In this document: positions 11,562 through 19,750 of the stretch, in pieces
Position numbering within the stretch: position 1 is the first letter of the stretch
Layout of the letters: every line of letters begins with the position of its first letter
IMG/VR virus record: IMGVR_UViG_3300030103_000677
Span: 1 to 27,523 of that record
Reading direction: 5' to 3' (one strand)
Source: a virus
DNA length: 27,523 nt
The notes under the pieces: model-generated
The model's database searches: none
Told to the model about the DNA's origin: nothing
The model's input: only the letters and a program-made list of their open reading frames with translations
Made by a program: the position numbers and the translations under genes

Positions 11562-14150
11562 ATGCAGATACTTGAGTTATACATAAGGGATGGAATTAAG
11601 TACCCAGAGTTTGGCACAAGCGCAGCCACAAGCACCTCAACAAATAATTTAGTAGATGCTACTGCTGACTTTACAAGTGGGGTTAAGGTAGGCTATATTG
11701 TCTTTAATAAAACAGATGGAACAAGCGCAAAGGTAACAGCGGTTACAAACGCAACTACTTTAGCTTTATCTACTGATATTTTCGCAAGTGGGGAATTATA
11801 CCAAATTAAAAGCGACTTTGTTAGGCTTGATTTGTTCAAGGATGAAAGTGTTACAATCACAGATAGCATAAAAAACACTAAGGACATTTCTAAAGTGTTT
11901 ACGCCATTTTCTCAGCAGTTTAATGTACCAGCTTCAAAGCATAACTCAAAACTATTTAAACATTACGAAGATAACGATGTTGTAAATAGCTTCGACGCGA
12001 GATTTAGAGTTGATGCATTAATAAAACTTAACGGTGCAGATTACAAAAAAGGTAAGCTAAGGCTTAACAGCGTTACAATGAAAGACAACAAAGCACACGC
12101 TTACAAGTTGGTTTTCTTTGGCGAAACAATAGAACTAAAAGACATTTTAGGCGAGGATGATTTAAGTAGGCTTGAATTTCCAAGCAGTTTGAATTTTGAT
12201 TACGATTACGCCACAATAAAAAGCAAGTTTATATCTACATCTGGGGATGTTTGTTTTCCGCTTATTACCCACACTAAAAATATGCGTTATACAAACGCTG
12301 GATATAAAAGCACCGCTGGGGAATTTTTAAATCAATTCGACATCAAACCAGCTTTAAAGCTTAGGGCGATAATAGAAGCAATAGAAACTACTTACGATAT
12401 TGATTTGTCAAACGAATTCTTTAACTCTACTGACTTTAGAAGTATTTATATGTGGCTTCACAGAGAAAGCGGCTTTATGAGTAATTCCAATGAGGGTGAA
12501 AATTTACAAGTTTTAGAGGCAAGATTTCATCAGCGATTGTTATTCAATGGTTTAAGTTTAGCAAGTGGTACAGATATTAGACCAGTTAATATAGAAGGTC
12601 TTGGAAGTGGTACATTCCTTGAATTTCTTTTTGCTATAACAACTGCTGATGTTGATGATTTTAATTTAACAATTTTAAGAAGTTCAGACAATTCTGTTTT
12701 ATGGAATGAAGATTATACTGGTACACAGAATTTAACTATAAGATTATATCCAAGTATAATTTGGAATGCTGGGTCATCATCTGTACGTTATGGACAAGGT
12801 ATTGTTGATGTAAAAATTTTAATAACAACATCAAATACATTAACATTTTCGGCAATACAAATAACAGCAAGGAAAAGATTATTTAGTATATTTAATGCTG
12901 CTGGAGATGTTATTAGTAGCGGTGTTTATAATATGACATCTTTAGCAACTTCAAACCAAGTTATTATATCAAGGCAAATACCTAAAATGAAAGTCATTGA
13001 CTTTTTAACAAACATATTTAAAATGTTTAACCTTGTGGCTTATAAAGAAAACAACCAAATACAAGCGTTGCCATTTAACGATTTTAATGCACTTGGCAAA
13101 ACCTATGACATTACAAAATATGTAGATACTTCTAAAAGCACAATAGAAAAAGTTTTAAAATACAAGAATGTTAAGTTTGGGTTTAAAAGCAAACAGAGTT
13201 TTTTAATACAAAAACAACAAGAACTACTTGGTAATGATTTTGCCGGAGAAAGCTACCCAGCTTCCAATGACAATGAATGGGATGGCGGAGAATTTAAAGT
13301 GGAATTGGACTTTGAGAAAATGCTTTACGAGAGGCTTACAAATGAGAATGATGCCACAGAATTAACTACAATCTGCCAAGGCGCTATGTTGGATAAAAAC
13401 TTTAGTCCCACTATTGGTGCGCCATTGCTTTTGTATATTAAAAACCAAGCGACTTCAGATGCTTTTAAGTTTCAAAATACATCATCTGGTGCTGTCGAAG
13501 ACATTGCAGCTTACAACAGACCAAGTCAAGTTAAAGTGAATATTGGTGTATTTGATAGCTCAAGTTCTTTAAATTTTGGTATTGAGATAGACGAATTTTT
13601 TAGAGAGGTTGTAGGAACAAATTTATTTAATAAATATTACGGGGATTATTTAACGAGTATATACGACAGGCAAGGCAGAATAAAAAAGGTAGAAGCGTAT
13701 TTGCCTTTGCACATATTACTAAAGTACAACCTAAACGACAAATTTATAATAGGCAACAAATCATACAGAATTAACTCAATAAAAACTAACCTACTAACAA
13801 ACAAAAGTTCTTTAGAGTTATACACTTTAAGTCAAAGTGCTACTAATCTTAGTCAAAGTATGATTGATTTTTTACCAAGATTGGCTACTTTAAGTGTTAC
13901 AGCCACATCAAGTTCAAGTGTTACTTTAGCTTGGACACCAGCAGGTGCGTTAAACACAGACAACATTACTGGATATGACGTTTACAAAGATGACGAGTTT
14001 GTAGAAACTTTAGGTAACGACATAGGTGGAAGAACACTTACTGGTTTAGACAGCGGTATAACTTTTAAATTAGCTATAAGAACAAGATACACCATTGACA
14101 GTAGCGTGGTGTTTTCAAATGATAGAATAGTTTACGCAACAACAGATTAA
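11562..14150 (+). CDS. Large tail/baseplate protein with C-terminal fibronectin type III domain
   Basis: An 862-residue protein starting right after the preceding stop. N-terminal sequence (MQILELYIRDGIKYPEFGTS) is followed by long beta-rich regions. The last ~90 residues (about 772-862) have an FnIII pattern: LSVTATSSSSVTLAWTPAG, NITGYDVYKDDEFVETL, LTGLDSGITFKLAIRTRY. Internal segments such as QIPKMKVIDFLTNIFKMFNL and IYDRQGRIKKVEAYLPLH suggest a tail-tip hub or Tal-like protein, with FnIII for surface binding. About 12,500-12,970 (residues ~313-470) uses more T-ending codons and Ser/Thr-rich sequence, possibly a swapped module. The hub role is inference. Confidence 0.7.
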   Translation: MQILELYIRDGIKYPEFGTSAATSTSTNNLVDATADFTSGVKVGYIVFNKTDGTSAKVTAVTNATTLALSTDIFASGELYQIKSDFVRLDLFKDESVTITDSIKNTKDISKVFTPFSQQFNVPASKHNSKLFKHYEDNDVVNSFDARFRVDALIKLNGADYKKGKLRLNSVTMKDNKAHAYKLVFFGETIELKDILGEDDLSRLEFPSSLNFDYDYATIKSKFISTSGDVCFPLITHTKNMRYTNAGYKSTAGEFLNQFDIKPALKLRAIIEAIETTYDIDLSNEFFNSTDFRSIYMWLHRESGFMSNSNEGENLQVLEARFHQRLLFNGLSLASGTDIRPVNIEGLGSGTFLEFLFAITTADVDDFNLTILRSSDNSVLWNEDYTGTQNLTIRLYPSIIWNAGSSSVRYGQGIVDVKILITTSNTLTFSAIQITARKRLFSIFNAAGDVISSGVYNMTSLATSNQVIISRQIPKMKVIDFLTNIFKMFNLVAYKENNQIQALPFNDFNALGKTYDITKYVDTSKSTIEKVLKYKNVKFGFKSKQSFLIQKQQELLGNDFAGESYPASNDNEWDGGEFKVELDFEKMLYERLTNENDATELTTICQGAMLDKNFSPTIGAPLLLYIKNQATSDAFKFQNTSSGAVEDIAAYNRPSQVKVNIGVFDSSSSLNFGIEIDEFFREVVGTNLFNKYYGDYLTSIYDRQGRIKKVEAYLPLHILLKYNLNDKFIIGNKSYRINSIKTNLLTNKSSLELYTLSQSATNLSQSMIDFLPRLATLSVTATSSSSVTLAWTPAGALNTDNITGYDVYKDDEFVETLGNDIGGRTLTGLDSGITFKLAIRTRYTIDSSVVFSNDRIVYATTD

Positions 14151-14290
14151 TGATAAAACAAATACTTGAACTTTTAAAACACGCAAACGGAGAAACAGAA
14201 ACAATCCGTATAGCACAAGGTAAACACAAACTACCTACAACACTAAAAGAAGGATATAAAGCACTTAAACAAGAGATACAATGGCGATAG
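14150..14290 (+). CDS. Small hypothetical protein before the tape measure (46 aa)
   Basis: ATG at 14150 shares a base with the preceding stop (TAATG), and the stop at 14288-14290 lies ten bases inside the tape-measure gene. The product reads MIKQILELLKHANGETETIR, then IAQGKHKLPTTLKEGYKALK and QEIQWR. It is basic and helical. Small ORFs in this slot may be chaperone-like or regulate tape-measure translation by coupling. No family recognised. Confidence 0.5.
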   Translation: MIKQILELLKHANGETETIRIAQGKHKLPTTLKEGYKALKQEIQWR

Positions 14291-16122
14291 AGAAAACAAT
14301 TAATATAGACGTAAATTCTAAGAAAGCACAAAAAGAAGTTGAGAACTTAGAGAAAGCGGTCGAGGGTGTAAATGAAGAAGTGAAAGAAACGAGTGCATCT
14401 ACTGAAGCTATGGGCGGTGTGCTTGATAGTGTTACTGGCGGTGCTGTTTCTAAATTTAAAGGTCTTAAAAAGGGTTTAAAAGGTGTTATAACAAGTTTTA
14501 AAACGCTTAGAGTTGCAATTATTTCAACTGGGATAGGTGCTTTAGTTATAGGCGTTGTTGCTCTTGCGGCGGCATTCAAAGGTAGTGAAGATGGGCAAAA
14601 TAAGTTTGCTAAAATAACGACTGTTATAGGTGCGGCTGTTGGTAATTTAGTGGACTTACTTGCAGACTTAGGAGAAAATATAATAAGCGTATTTGAAAAC
14701 CCTAAACAAGCCTTAAAGGATTTTACGAAATTAATTAAAGAAAACCTAATAAATAGGTTTGAGGGTTTACTTGAACTTATACCAAACTTAGGTAGGGCAG
14801 TAAGCCTTTTGTTTAAAGGAGAATTTAAAGAGGCTGGTAAGGTGGCTGCTGATGCGGTTGGTAAAGTTACTCTTGGGGTCGATAGTATTACAGACAGCGT
14901 TGCAAGTGCAACGGAAGGAGTAAAAGGCTTTATTAAAGAACAAGAGAAAGAACTTAAACAAGCCGCTTCTGTTGCTGATATGAGGGCTAAGGCGGATAAA
15001 ATAGAAAGAAAATTAATTGTAGATAGGTCTAAATTAGAAAGTGAAATTGCAAACCTAAGGCTTAAATCAAGGCAAGAAGAAGAATTTAGCGCAGCAGAAA
15101 GAAAACAAGCCTTACTTGATGCACAAGTTTTAGAAGACCAGTTACTTGACAAAGAAACAGAGTTTTTAGAATTAAGACGTGATGCGCAAATCTTAGAAAA
15201 CACTTTTAGTAGAAGTAATAAAGAAAACTTAACAAAAGAAGCTGAGGCGATAGCAGCAGTTAATAGACAACAAGCTGCAAGAGCAAACACAGCAAGGCAA
15301 GTACAAAGGGAAGTCAATACTATTAGCAAACAGATAGAGGCTGAAAACAAACAAAAAGACAATGAAGAAAAAGCGAGGATAAAAGAATTAGATGACTTCA
15401 AAAAAACTTTAAGAGATGCTGAAGCGGTTTCAGAACAACAAAAAAGAGATTTACAATTAATTAAAATACAAGAGCATTACGATAACTTAATTTTACAAGC
15501 AGAAGAAAACAATATAAAAACAGATGAACTTGAAGCGGCAAGGGATGAAGCAAAAAGATTAAAACAAAAGGAGTTTGATGATAAAGATTTAGCAGCACAA
15601 AAAGCAACAGCAGATGCATCGCTACAAATCCAAAAGCTTGAATTAGACGCTAAACAAACAGCCTTAAATGGTTATGCTTCTGCACTTAGCAGCATTTCTG
15701 GTATTATAGGTCAAGAAACAGAAGCTGGTAAAGGTCTTGCCATAGCTTCTTCTTTAGTTAATACTTACGCTTCTATTGCTGGTCAATTAAAAGCTTTTTC
15801 TGGTGTTCCAGTTCCTGGTTATGCGATTGCTCAAGCTATTGCAACTGGGGTAGTGGGCTTTGCCAATGTAAAGAAAATTGCATCTGTAAAAATACCTAAG
15901 TCAAAAGGTAGCGGTGGTGCAGTTTCTGGAAGTGTTACTGGCGGTGGCGGTTCTGCACCAGCACCTCCATCCTTTAATATAGTGGGTGCAAGTGATACAA
16001 ACCAATTAGCTGATGCGATAGGCGGGCAAACACAACAACCAGTCCAAGCGTTCGTAGTAGCCAATGACGTAACAACAGCACAAAGCCTTGAAAATAACAT
16101 AGTCGAGGGCGCAACATTATAA
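14281..16122 (+). CDS. Tail tape-measure protein (613 aa)
   Basis: Features typical of a tape measure: an N-terminal helix (INIDVNSKKAQKEVENLEKA), a hydrophobic segment at about 77-99 (LRVAIISTGIGALVIGVVAL), a long, charged, Ala/Glu/Lys-rich coiled coil (about 210-460), a second hydrophobic/small-residue region (about 470-540), and a Gly/Ser/Pro-rich stretch (about 545-570) before a FNIVGASDTNQLADAIGGQT tail. Tape-measure length sets tail length, and at ~613 residues a fairly short tail is implied. The hydrophobic stretches are expected to help DNA cross the membrane. It follows the tail-tip genes instead of preceding them, unlike most siphophages. Confidence 0.85.
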   Translation: MAIEKTINIDVNSKKAQKEVENLEKAVEGVNEEVKETSASTEAMGGVLDSVTGGAVSKFKGLKKGLKGVITSFKTLRVAIISTGIGALVIGVVALAAAFKGSEDGQNKFAKITTVIGAAVGNLVDLLADLGENIISVFENPKQALKDFTKLIKENLINRFEGLLELIPNLGRAVSLLFKGEFKEAGKVAADAVGKVTLGVDSITDSVASATEGVKGFIKEQEKELKQAASVADMRAKADKIERKLIVDRSKLESEIANLRLKSRQEEEFSAAERKQALLDAQVLEDQLLDKETEFLELRRDAQILENTFSRSNKENLTKEAEAIAAVNRQQAARANTARQVQREVNTISKQIEAENKQKDNEEKARIKELDDFKKTLRDAEAVSEQQKRDLQLIKIQEHYDNLILQAEENNIKTDELEAARDEAKRLKQKEFDDKDLAAQKATADASLQIQKLELDAKQTALNGYASALSSISGIIGQETEAGKGLAIASSLVNTYASIAGQLKAFSGVPVPGYAIAQAIATGVVGFANVKKIASVKIPKSKGSGGAVSGSVTGGGGSAPAPPSFNIVGASDTNQLADAIGGQTQQPVQAFVVANDVTTAQSLENNIVEGATL

Positions 16123-16140
16123 ATACAAAATAAATTAAAA

Positions 16141-16159
16141 TCTATTATATATTAATATG
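16141..16159 (+). promoter_or_regulatory. Late motif ending on the start codon (before 16157)
   Basis: TCTATTATATATTAATATG ends on the ATG of the protease gene. The ATATATTAATATG part is identical to that at 8708 and 17496. It lies in a 34-base intergenic gap, the first break in a long run of overlapping genes, and so could start the head operon. Confidence 0.55.
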
Positions 16160-17326
16160 CGAATTGTAGAACTCATTTTAGACGAAGACCAAGAAATAGG
16201 GATAGAAGCTATTAGCGTAGTAGAAAACCCAGCAATAGAAGAAGATTTTATTGCACTTAAATCACAAGAGTTTAAACTTGCAGAGGTAGACAAAGAAAAG
16301 CGCATTTTAATGGGTGCGCTACTTATACCAAACAAGCCTATATATAGACGTAACGGAGAAGATGAGTACTACATATATTTTTCAAAAGATACCGTCTTAA
16401 AAGCCTCGCAAATGTACTTAATGCAAGGCAAACAAAACAACTCAACCTTAGAACACCAATACGAATTAAACGGACTTAGTTTAGTAGAGAGTTGGCTTGT
16501 AGAAGATAAGGTACACGATAAAAGTGTAAAGTACGGAATGGACTTGCCACTTGGTACTTGGGTAGGTGCTGTAAAAGTAAACAACGACCAAATCTGGAAT
16601 GAGTTTGTGAAAACTGGCAAGGTCAAAGGCTTTAGTATAGAGGGTTACTTTGCTGACAAAATGGAACGCCCTAAAGAAAGCATAAAAGACGAACTTGCTA
16701 AGATAGAAGAAGCAGAGGCAGAGTATTTGCTAAGTCAAGTAAAAGCTATTATCAAAACTGATAAAAGATACAAGAGTGGTAAAAAGACAACCTTAGAAAG
16801 CTACACAGATTACCCAGATGCAGTAAAGAACAATGCTAAACGAGGTATAGACCTTAACAAAAAGGTAAACAACAAATGCGCTACTGAGGTTGGTAAGATA
16901 CGAGCGCAACAATTAGCACAAGGTAAGCCTATAAGTGAAGAAACAATTAAGCGTATGTATTCTTACTTGTCAAGAGCAGAGGAGTTCTACGATGAAAACG
17001 ACAAAGAAGCTTGTGGCACTATCTCTTATTTATTATGGGGTGGTAAAGCTGGTAAGCGATACGCTGCTAAAAAACTAAAAGAGTTCGGAGAGTTAAGCCT
17101 TGCTTCTATGACTGTAAACGAGGACTTCGCTATTATAGACGACCGCTTGGCTTATTCAACAGAGGAAAAAGCCAAAGAGATGGCATCAAACATTGGATGC
17201 GAAAAAATACACACTCACGAGTACGAGGGTAAAACTTGGTATATGCCTTGTGAACAACATAACGTTGATATGTATGGTAAGTGTCCTAAAGGCTTTAAGA
17301 AGAAAAACGGAAAATGCGTAAGGTAA
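16157..17326 (+). CDS. XkdF-like prohead protease fused to extra domains
   Basis: Residues 1-170 resemble XkdF/S78-type phage proteases: ILMGALLIPNKPIYR (50-64), EYYIYFSKDTVLKASQMYLM (70-89), H100 in STLEHQYELNG, SLVESWLVED (108-117) and KGFSIEGYF (157-165). H100, S112 and E162 are candidate catalytic residues (inferred). The rest is not protease-like. Residues about 214-310 (SYTDYPDAVKNNAKRGIDLN, then EETIKRMYSYLSRAEEFYDE, LLWGGKAGKRYAAKKLKEF) form a separate domain. Residues 335-389 (IGCEKIHTHEYEGKTWYMPC ... CPKGFKKKNGKCVR) have paired Cys/His that could bind zinc. It should process scaffold and capsid proteins during head maturation. Confidence 0.8.
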   Translation: MRIVELILDEDQEIGIEAISVVENPAIEEDFIALKSQEFKLAEVDKEKRILMGALLIPNKPIYRRNGEDEYYIYFSKDTVLKASQMYLMQGKQNNSTLEHQYELNGLSLVESWLVEDKVHDKSVKYGMDLPLGTWVGAVKVNNDQIWNEFVKTGKVKGFSIEGYFADKMERPKESIKDELAKIEEAEAEYLLSQVKAIIKTDKRYKSGKKTTLESYTDYPDAVKNNAKRGIDLNKKVNNKCATEVGKIRAQQLAQGKPISEETIKRMYSYLSRAEEFYDENDKEACGTISYLLWGGKAGKRYAAKKLKEFGELSLASMTVNEDFAIIDDRLAYSTEEKAKEMASNIGCEKIHTHEYEGKTWYMPCEQHNVDMYGKCPKGFKKKNGKCVR

Positions 17327-17327
17327 T

Positions 17328-17474
17328 ATGCTAAGAAGAATTAAAAGATTTATAACACCAAGTAAAACAAGTCCAAAGGGAAGTCGCAGAGGCGGTTGTT
17401 TGTGTGAAGATAACACTTACAAAACTAAATGTTGTGATGGAAGTTTAAGGGCGCAAGGTGTAGGTAATGTCTGA
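17328..17474 (+). CDS. Small Cys-rich basic protein between protease and scaffold (48 aa)
   Basis: The ATG at 17328 lies one base after the protease stop. The product MLRRIKRFITPSKTSPKGSR continues RGGCLCEDNTYKTKCCDGSL and ends RAQGVGNV. Cys arrangement CxC...CC within 13 residues suggests metal binding or disulfide formation, next to a basic N-terminus. I recall similar GCLC...YSxKCC...AQG proteins in Bacteroidetes phages but no function. It lies in the head-assembly operon, so a virion or assembly role is possible. Confidence 0.6.
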   Translation: MLRRIKRFITPSKTSPKGSRRGGCLCEDNTYKTKCCDGSLRAQGVGNV

Positions 17475-17495
17475 AAATGCAAAATTAATTTTTAA

Positions 17496-17513
17496 CACTT
17501 ATATATTAATATG
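17496..17513 (+). promoter_or_regulatory. Late motif ending on the start codon (before 17511)
   Basis: CACTTATATATTAATATG ends on the ATG of the scaffold gene. Only the TATATATTAATATG part is shared with other copies; the upstream TTTG-like part is absent, which narrows the conserved core. Confidence 0.55.
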
Positions 17514-18119
17514 AATACAAATGATATGATTAGTAAAATCAAAGAAGTTGTAGGCTTATCTGAAGAAGTTAAGTTGGCACAACAAACGTTAGAAAACGGA
17601 ACTGTACTCGAGGCAGAAGCGTTTGAAGCTGGTAAAGAAATCTTTATCGTTACTGATGACGAAAAAGTAGCTGTGCCAGTTGGGGAGTACCAAATGGAAG
17701 ATGGACGTATTTTAGTAGTAGCTGAAGAAGGTATTATAGGCGAGATTAAAGCTGAGGAAAAAGAAGAAGAAGAAGTAGAAGCGAAAGAAGAACTTGAAGA
17801 AGAAAAAGAAGAAATGTACGCTACTAAAAGAGAACTTGCTGAGGTTAAAGAAATGATTGAAGAAATTAAAGCTATGCTTGAGCCAAAGGAAGAAATGAGT
17901 GCAGACGAACTTGGAAACCTTATGACTGAGGAACTTGCTAAACACGAAAAAACAGAGTTAAGCGAAGTACCAGAAGAAGTACAAGAGGAACTAAACCAAC
18001 CAGCTGCAGAGCCAATCAAGGCTAACCCAGAGGTACAAACAAAACAAAACTTCAAGTTTGCTAACAAAAGAAGATTAAGCACACTTGATAGAGTAATGAA
18101 CAAAATAATTAACAACTAA
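17511..18119 (+). CDS. Capsid scaffolding protein
   Basis: A 202-residue, highly acidic protein between the prohead protease and the major capsid gene, the usual place for a scaffold. Residues 75-100 are nearly all Glu/Lys/Ala (AEEKEEEEVEAKEELEEEKE), followed by a helical coiled coil (ATKRELAEVKEMIEEIKAML) and a basic C-terminus (KRRLSTLDRVMNKIINN), a typical capsid-binding end. The N-terminal part (LENGTVLEAEAFEAGKEIFI, VAVPVGEYQMEDGRILVVAE) is strand-rich and may be a small folded domain. It is presumably degraded by the XkdF-like protease. The low-complexity Glu run is encoded by gaa-rich DNA. Confidence 0.8.
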   Translation: MNTNDMISKIKEVVGLSEEVKLAQQTLENGTVLEAEAFEAGKEIFIVTDDEKVAVPVGEYQMEDGRILVVAEEGIIGEIKAEEKEEEEVEAKEELEEEKEEMYATKRELAEVKEMIEEIKAMLEPKEEMSADELGNLMTEELAKHEKTELSEVPEEVQEELNQPAAEPIKANPEVQTKQNFKFANKRRLSTLDRVMNKIINN

Positions 18120-18130
18120 AATTAAATAAA

Positions 18131-19051
18131 ATGCCAAATCCAACTATTACATCATCCAGTTATGCTGGAGAATTTGCTGGGAAGTACTTAGGTGCTGCCC
18201 TTCTATCTGCATCAACGCTTGACGCTGCTGCTGTAACAATCTTGCCTAACATCAAGTACAAAGCTGCTATGAAAGTAGGAGCTTTTGCTAACTTGGTACG
18301 TTCTGCGGATTGTGGTTTTGATGATAGTACTTCAACTCTTACTTTAACTGAGAAAGTATTAACACCAACTGAACTACAAGTAAACCTACAAATCTGTAAA
18401 AAAGAATTACACGCAGATTGGGAAGCTGCTCAAATGGGTTTTTCTGCCTTTGACGAATTACCTCCTTTATTTTCTGACTATGTTATAGCAAGAGTATCTG
18501 CTGAGGTTGCTAATGCAACTGAAACTTCTATTTGGAGTGGTGCTTCTGGAGAAGGAAATTTTGATGGCTTTGATGCTTTACTAACTGCTGATGGTGGTGC
18601 TGACGTTGCAGAAGGAACTGTAACAAGTGCTAACGTAATCGCTGAGTTAGGGAAGATTGTAGATGCTGCACCTTCAACTATCTTAGGAAAAGAAGATTTA
18701 ACGCTTTACGTTTCTTCAAACATCGCACAAGCTTACATTCGTGCTTTAGGTGGCTTTGCTGCTACTATTGGAAGCAATGGTGTTGATGGTAGAGGTACAA
18801 TGTGGTACAATGGTGGTGCTTTATCTTTTGAAGGTATCAACATCTTTGTAGCTAAAGGTATGGCTAACAACAAAGCTATATTGGCTCAGAAGTCAAACTT
18901 ATTCTTTGGAACTGGTCTTTTAGATGATAGAAACGAAGTTAAAGTAATTGATATGGCAGACCTTGATGGGTCTCAAAATGTGCGTGTAGTAATGCGTTAC
19001 ACTGCTGGGGTACAATACGGAGTTAGAGGCGACATCGTACTTTATTCTTAA
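18131..19051 (+). CDS. Major capsid protein (HK97-fold expected)
   Basis: A 306-residue protein, the expected size for a compact HK97-type major capsid protein, right after the scaffold. Visible features: Ala/Ser/Gly-rich sequence, a VNLQICKKELHADWEAAQ segment (about 95-112), SAEVANATETSIWSGASG (the spine-helix-like part), KEDLTLYVSSNIAQAYIRAL and a strand-rich C-terminus (VRVVMRYTAGVQYGVRGDIV). No delta domain is separate; the acidic scaffold serves instead. Codons here are enriched in GCT/GGT, as expected of a highly expressed gene. It has an A-rich leader (aaattaaataaaATG) and is followed by a strong terminator at 19076, so it is probably the end of a transcription unit. Confidence 0.9.
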   Translation: MPNPTITSSSYAGEFAGKYLGAALLSASTLDAAAVTILPNIKYKAAMKVGAFANLVRSADCGFDDSTSTLTLTEKVLTPTELQVNLQICKKELHADWEAAQMGFSAFDELPPLFSDYVIARVSAEVANATETSIWSGASGEGNFDGFDALLTADGGADVAEGTVTSANVIAELGKIVDAAPSTILGKEDLTLYVSSNIAQAYIRALGGFAATIGSNGVDGRGTMWYNGGALSFEGINIFVAKGMANNKAILAQKSNLFFGTGLLDDRNEVKVIDMADLDGSQNVRVVMRYTAGVQYGVRGDIVLYS

Positions 19052-19075
19052 TAAATTAAATTAATCAACATAAAG

Positions 19076-19104
19076 AGGGTGGGCAAAACTGCCTACCCTT
19101 TTTT
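19076..19104 (+). terminator. Strong rho-independent terminator after the capsid gene
   Basis: AGGGTGGGCA (19076-19085), loop AAAC, then TGCCTACCCT (19090-19099) form a 10-bp stem with one G-T pair, followed by T residues to 19104. It lies 24 bases after the capsid stop. G/C-rich in otherwise AT-rich DNA. Confidence 0.9.
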
Positions 19105-19121
19105 ATTAAATCTAAAAAAAT

Positions 19122-19661
19122 ATGGCTTGTGCAATAACAAAAGGTAGAGGGGTTGGATGTAAGACCGCCTTTGCTGGAATTAAAAATATTTACATCTTAG
19201 ATTATAGTGCTGCCATTGCTGCTTTAAGCGATAGTAGTGGTACTATAACACTACCTACGGACAACTCTGCTGAGTTCTTTAAGTTTGAAGTAAAGGGCGG
19301 TTTAAGTTCTTTAGAAACTACTGTAACATCAAGTAGAGAAAACGGAACTACTTTTTACGAAAGTACTTTAAATGTAACCTTTCAAGTTTTAGACGTAGCG
19401 ACACAAGAAGAAATTAAACTCTTAAATAGAGGTCGTGCGCATTACGTTATAGAATTGTACCCTAATGGTGCTGGAGTTACTAAGTATTTACTATTAGGTA
19501 GAGATAATGGCGCAGAAATCACTGGCGGAACTATCGTTACTGGGGCTGCTGCTGGAGATTTACAAGGATTTACTTTGACTGCGGTTGCCACTGAGGTTTT
19601 TCCACCATTCTTCTGTACTGTACCAGATATAGCTTCTGCTACACCAATAAGCCCAGCATAG
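19122..19661 (+). CDS. Major tail tube protein candidate
   Basis: A 179-residue protein following the capsid gene and its terminator. It is beta-rich and contains IKNIYILDYSAAIAALSDSS, FFKFEVKGGLSSLETTVTSS, a STLNVTFQVLDVATQEEIKL segment, and a ITGGTIVTGAAAGDLQGFTL turn. Length, strand content and its own transcription start and terminator (highly expressed) fit a major tail tube subunit. The alternative is a capsid decoration protein. Cysteines in the N-terminus (ACAITKGRGVGCKTAFAGI) and C-terminus (FFCTVPDIA) are unusual. The assignment rests on position, length and composition. Confidence 0.65.
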   Translation: MACAITKGRGVGCKTAFAGIKNIYILDYSAAIAALSDSSGTITLPTDNSAEFFKFEVKGGLSSLETTVTSSRENGTTFYESTLNVTFQVLDVATQEEIKLLNRGRAHYVIELYPNGAGVTKYLLLGRDNGAEITGGTIVTGAAAGDLQGFTLTAVATEVFPPFFCTVPDIASATPISPA

Positions 19662-19683
19662 TAGTTTGTTTATGTTTAAAATT

Positions 19684-19713
19684 AGCCTTTCTTTTTAGAG
19701 AGGCTTTTTTTTT
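19684..19713 (+). terminator. Rho-independent terminator after the tail-tube gene
   Basis: AGCCTTTCT (19684-19692), loop TTTT, AGAGAGGCT (19697-19705) form a 9-bp stem with one G-T pair, followed by T residues to 19713. It is 22 bases after the stop at 19661, closing a monocistronic unit. Confidence 0.85.
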
Positions 19714-19730
19714 ACGCAAAATAAAATAGT

Positions 19731-19750
19731 TTTGTTTATATATTAGTATG
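19731..19750 (+). promoter_or_regulatory. Late motif ending on the start codon (before 19748)
   Basis: TTTGTTTATATATTAGTATG ends on the ATG at 19748 and begins 17 bases after the preceding terminator. A terminator immediately upstream means new transcription must start here, which is the best evidence that the motif is a promoter. Confidence 0.65.

Noticed and set aside
14265-15401. Long open frame on the minus strand (378 codons) inside the tape-measure gene
   Set aside because: It is Leu/Ser-rich and follows from the complement of Ala/Glu/Lys-rich codons of the + strand gene, which has tape-measure features; no motif or leader supports it.
17492-18115. Minus-strand open frame opposite the scaffold gene
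   Set aside because: Ser-rich low complexity, an artefact of the Glu-rich coding strand; the + strand gene is in the canonical scaffold position.
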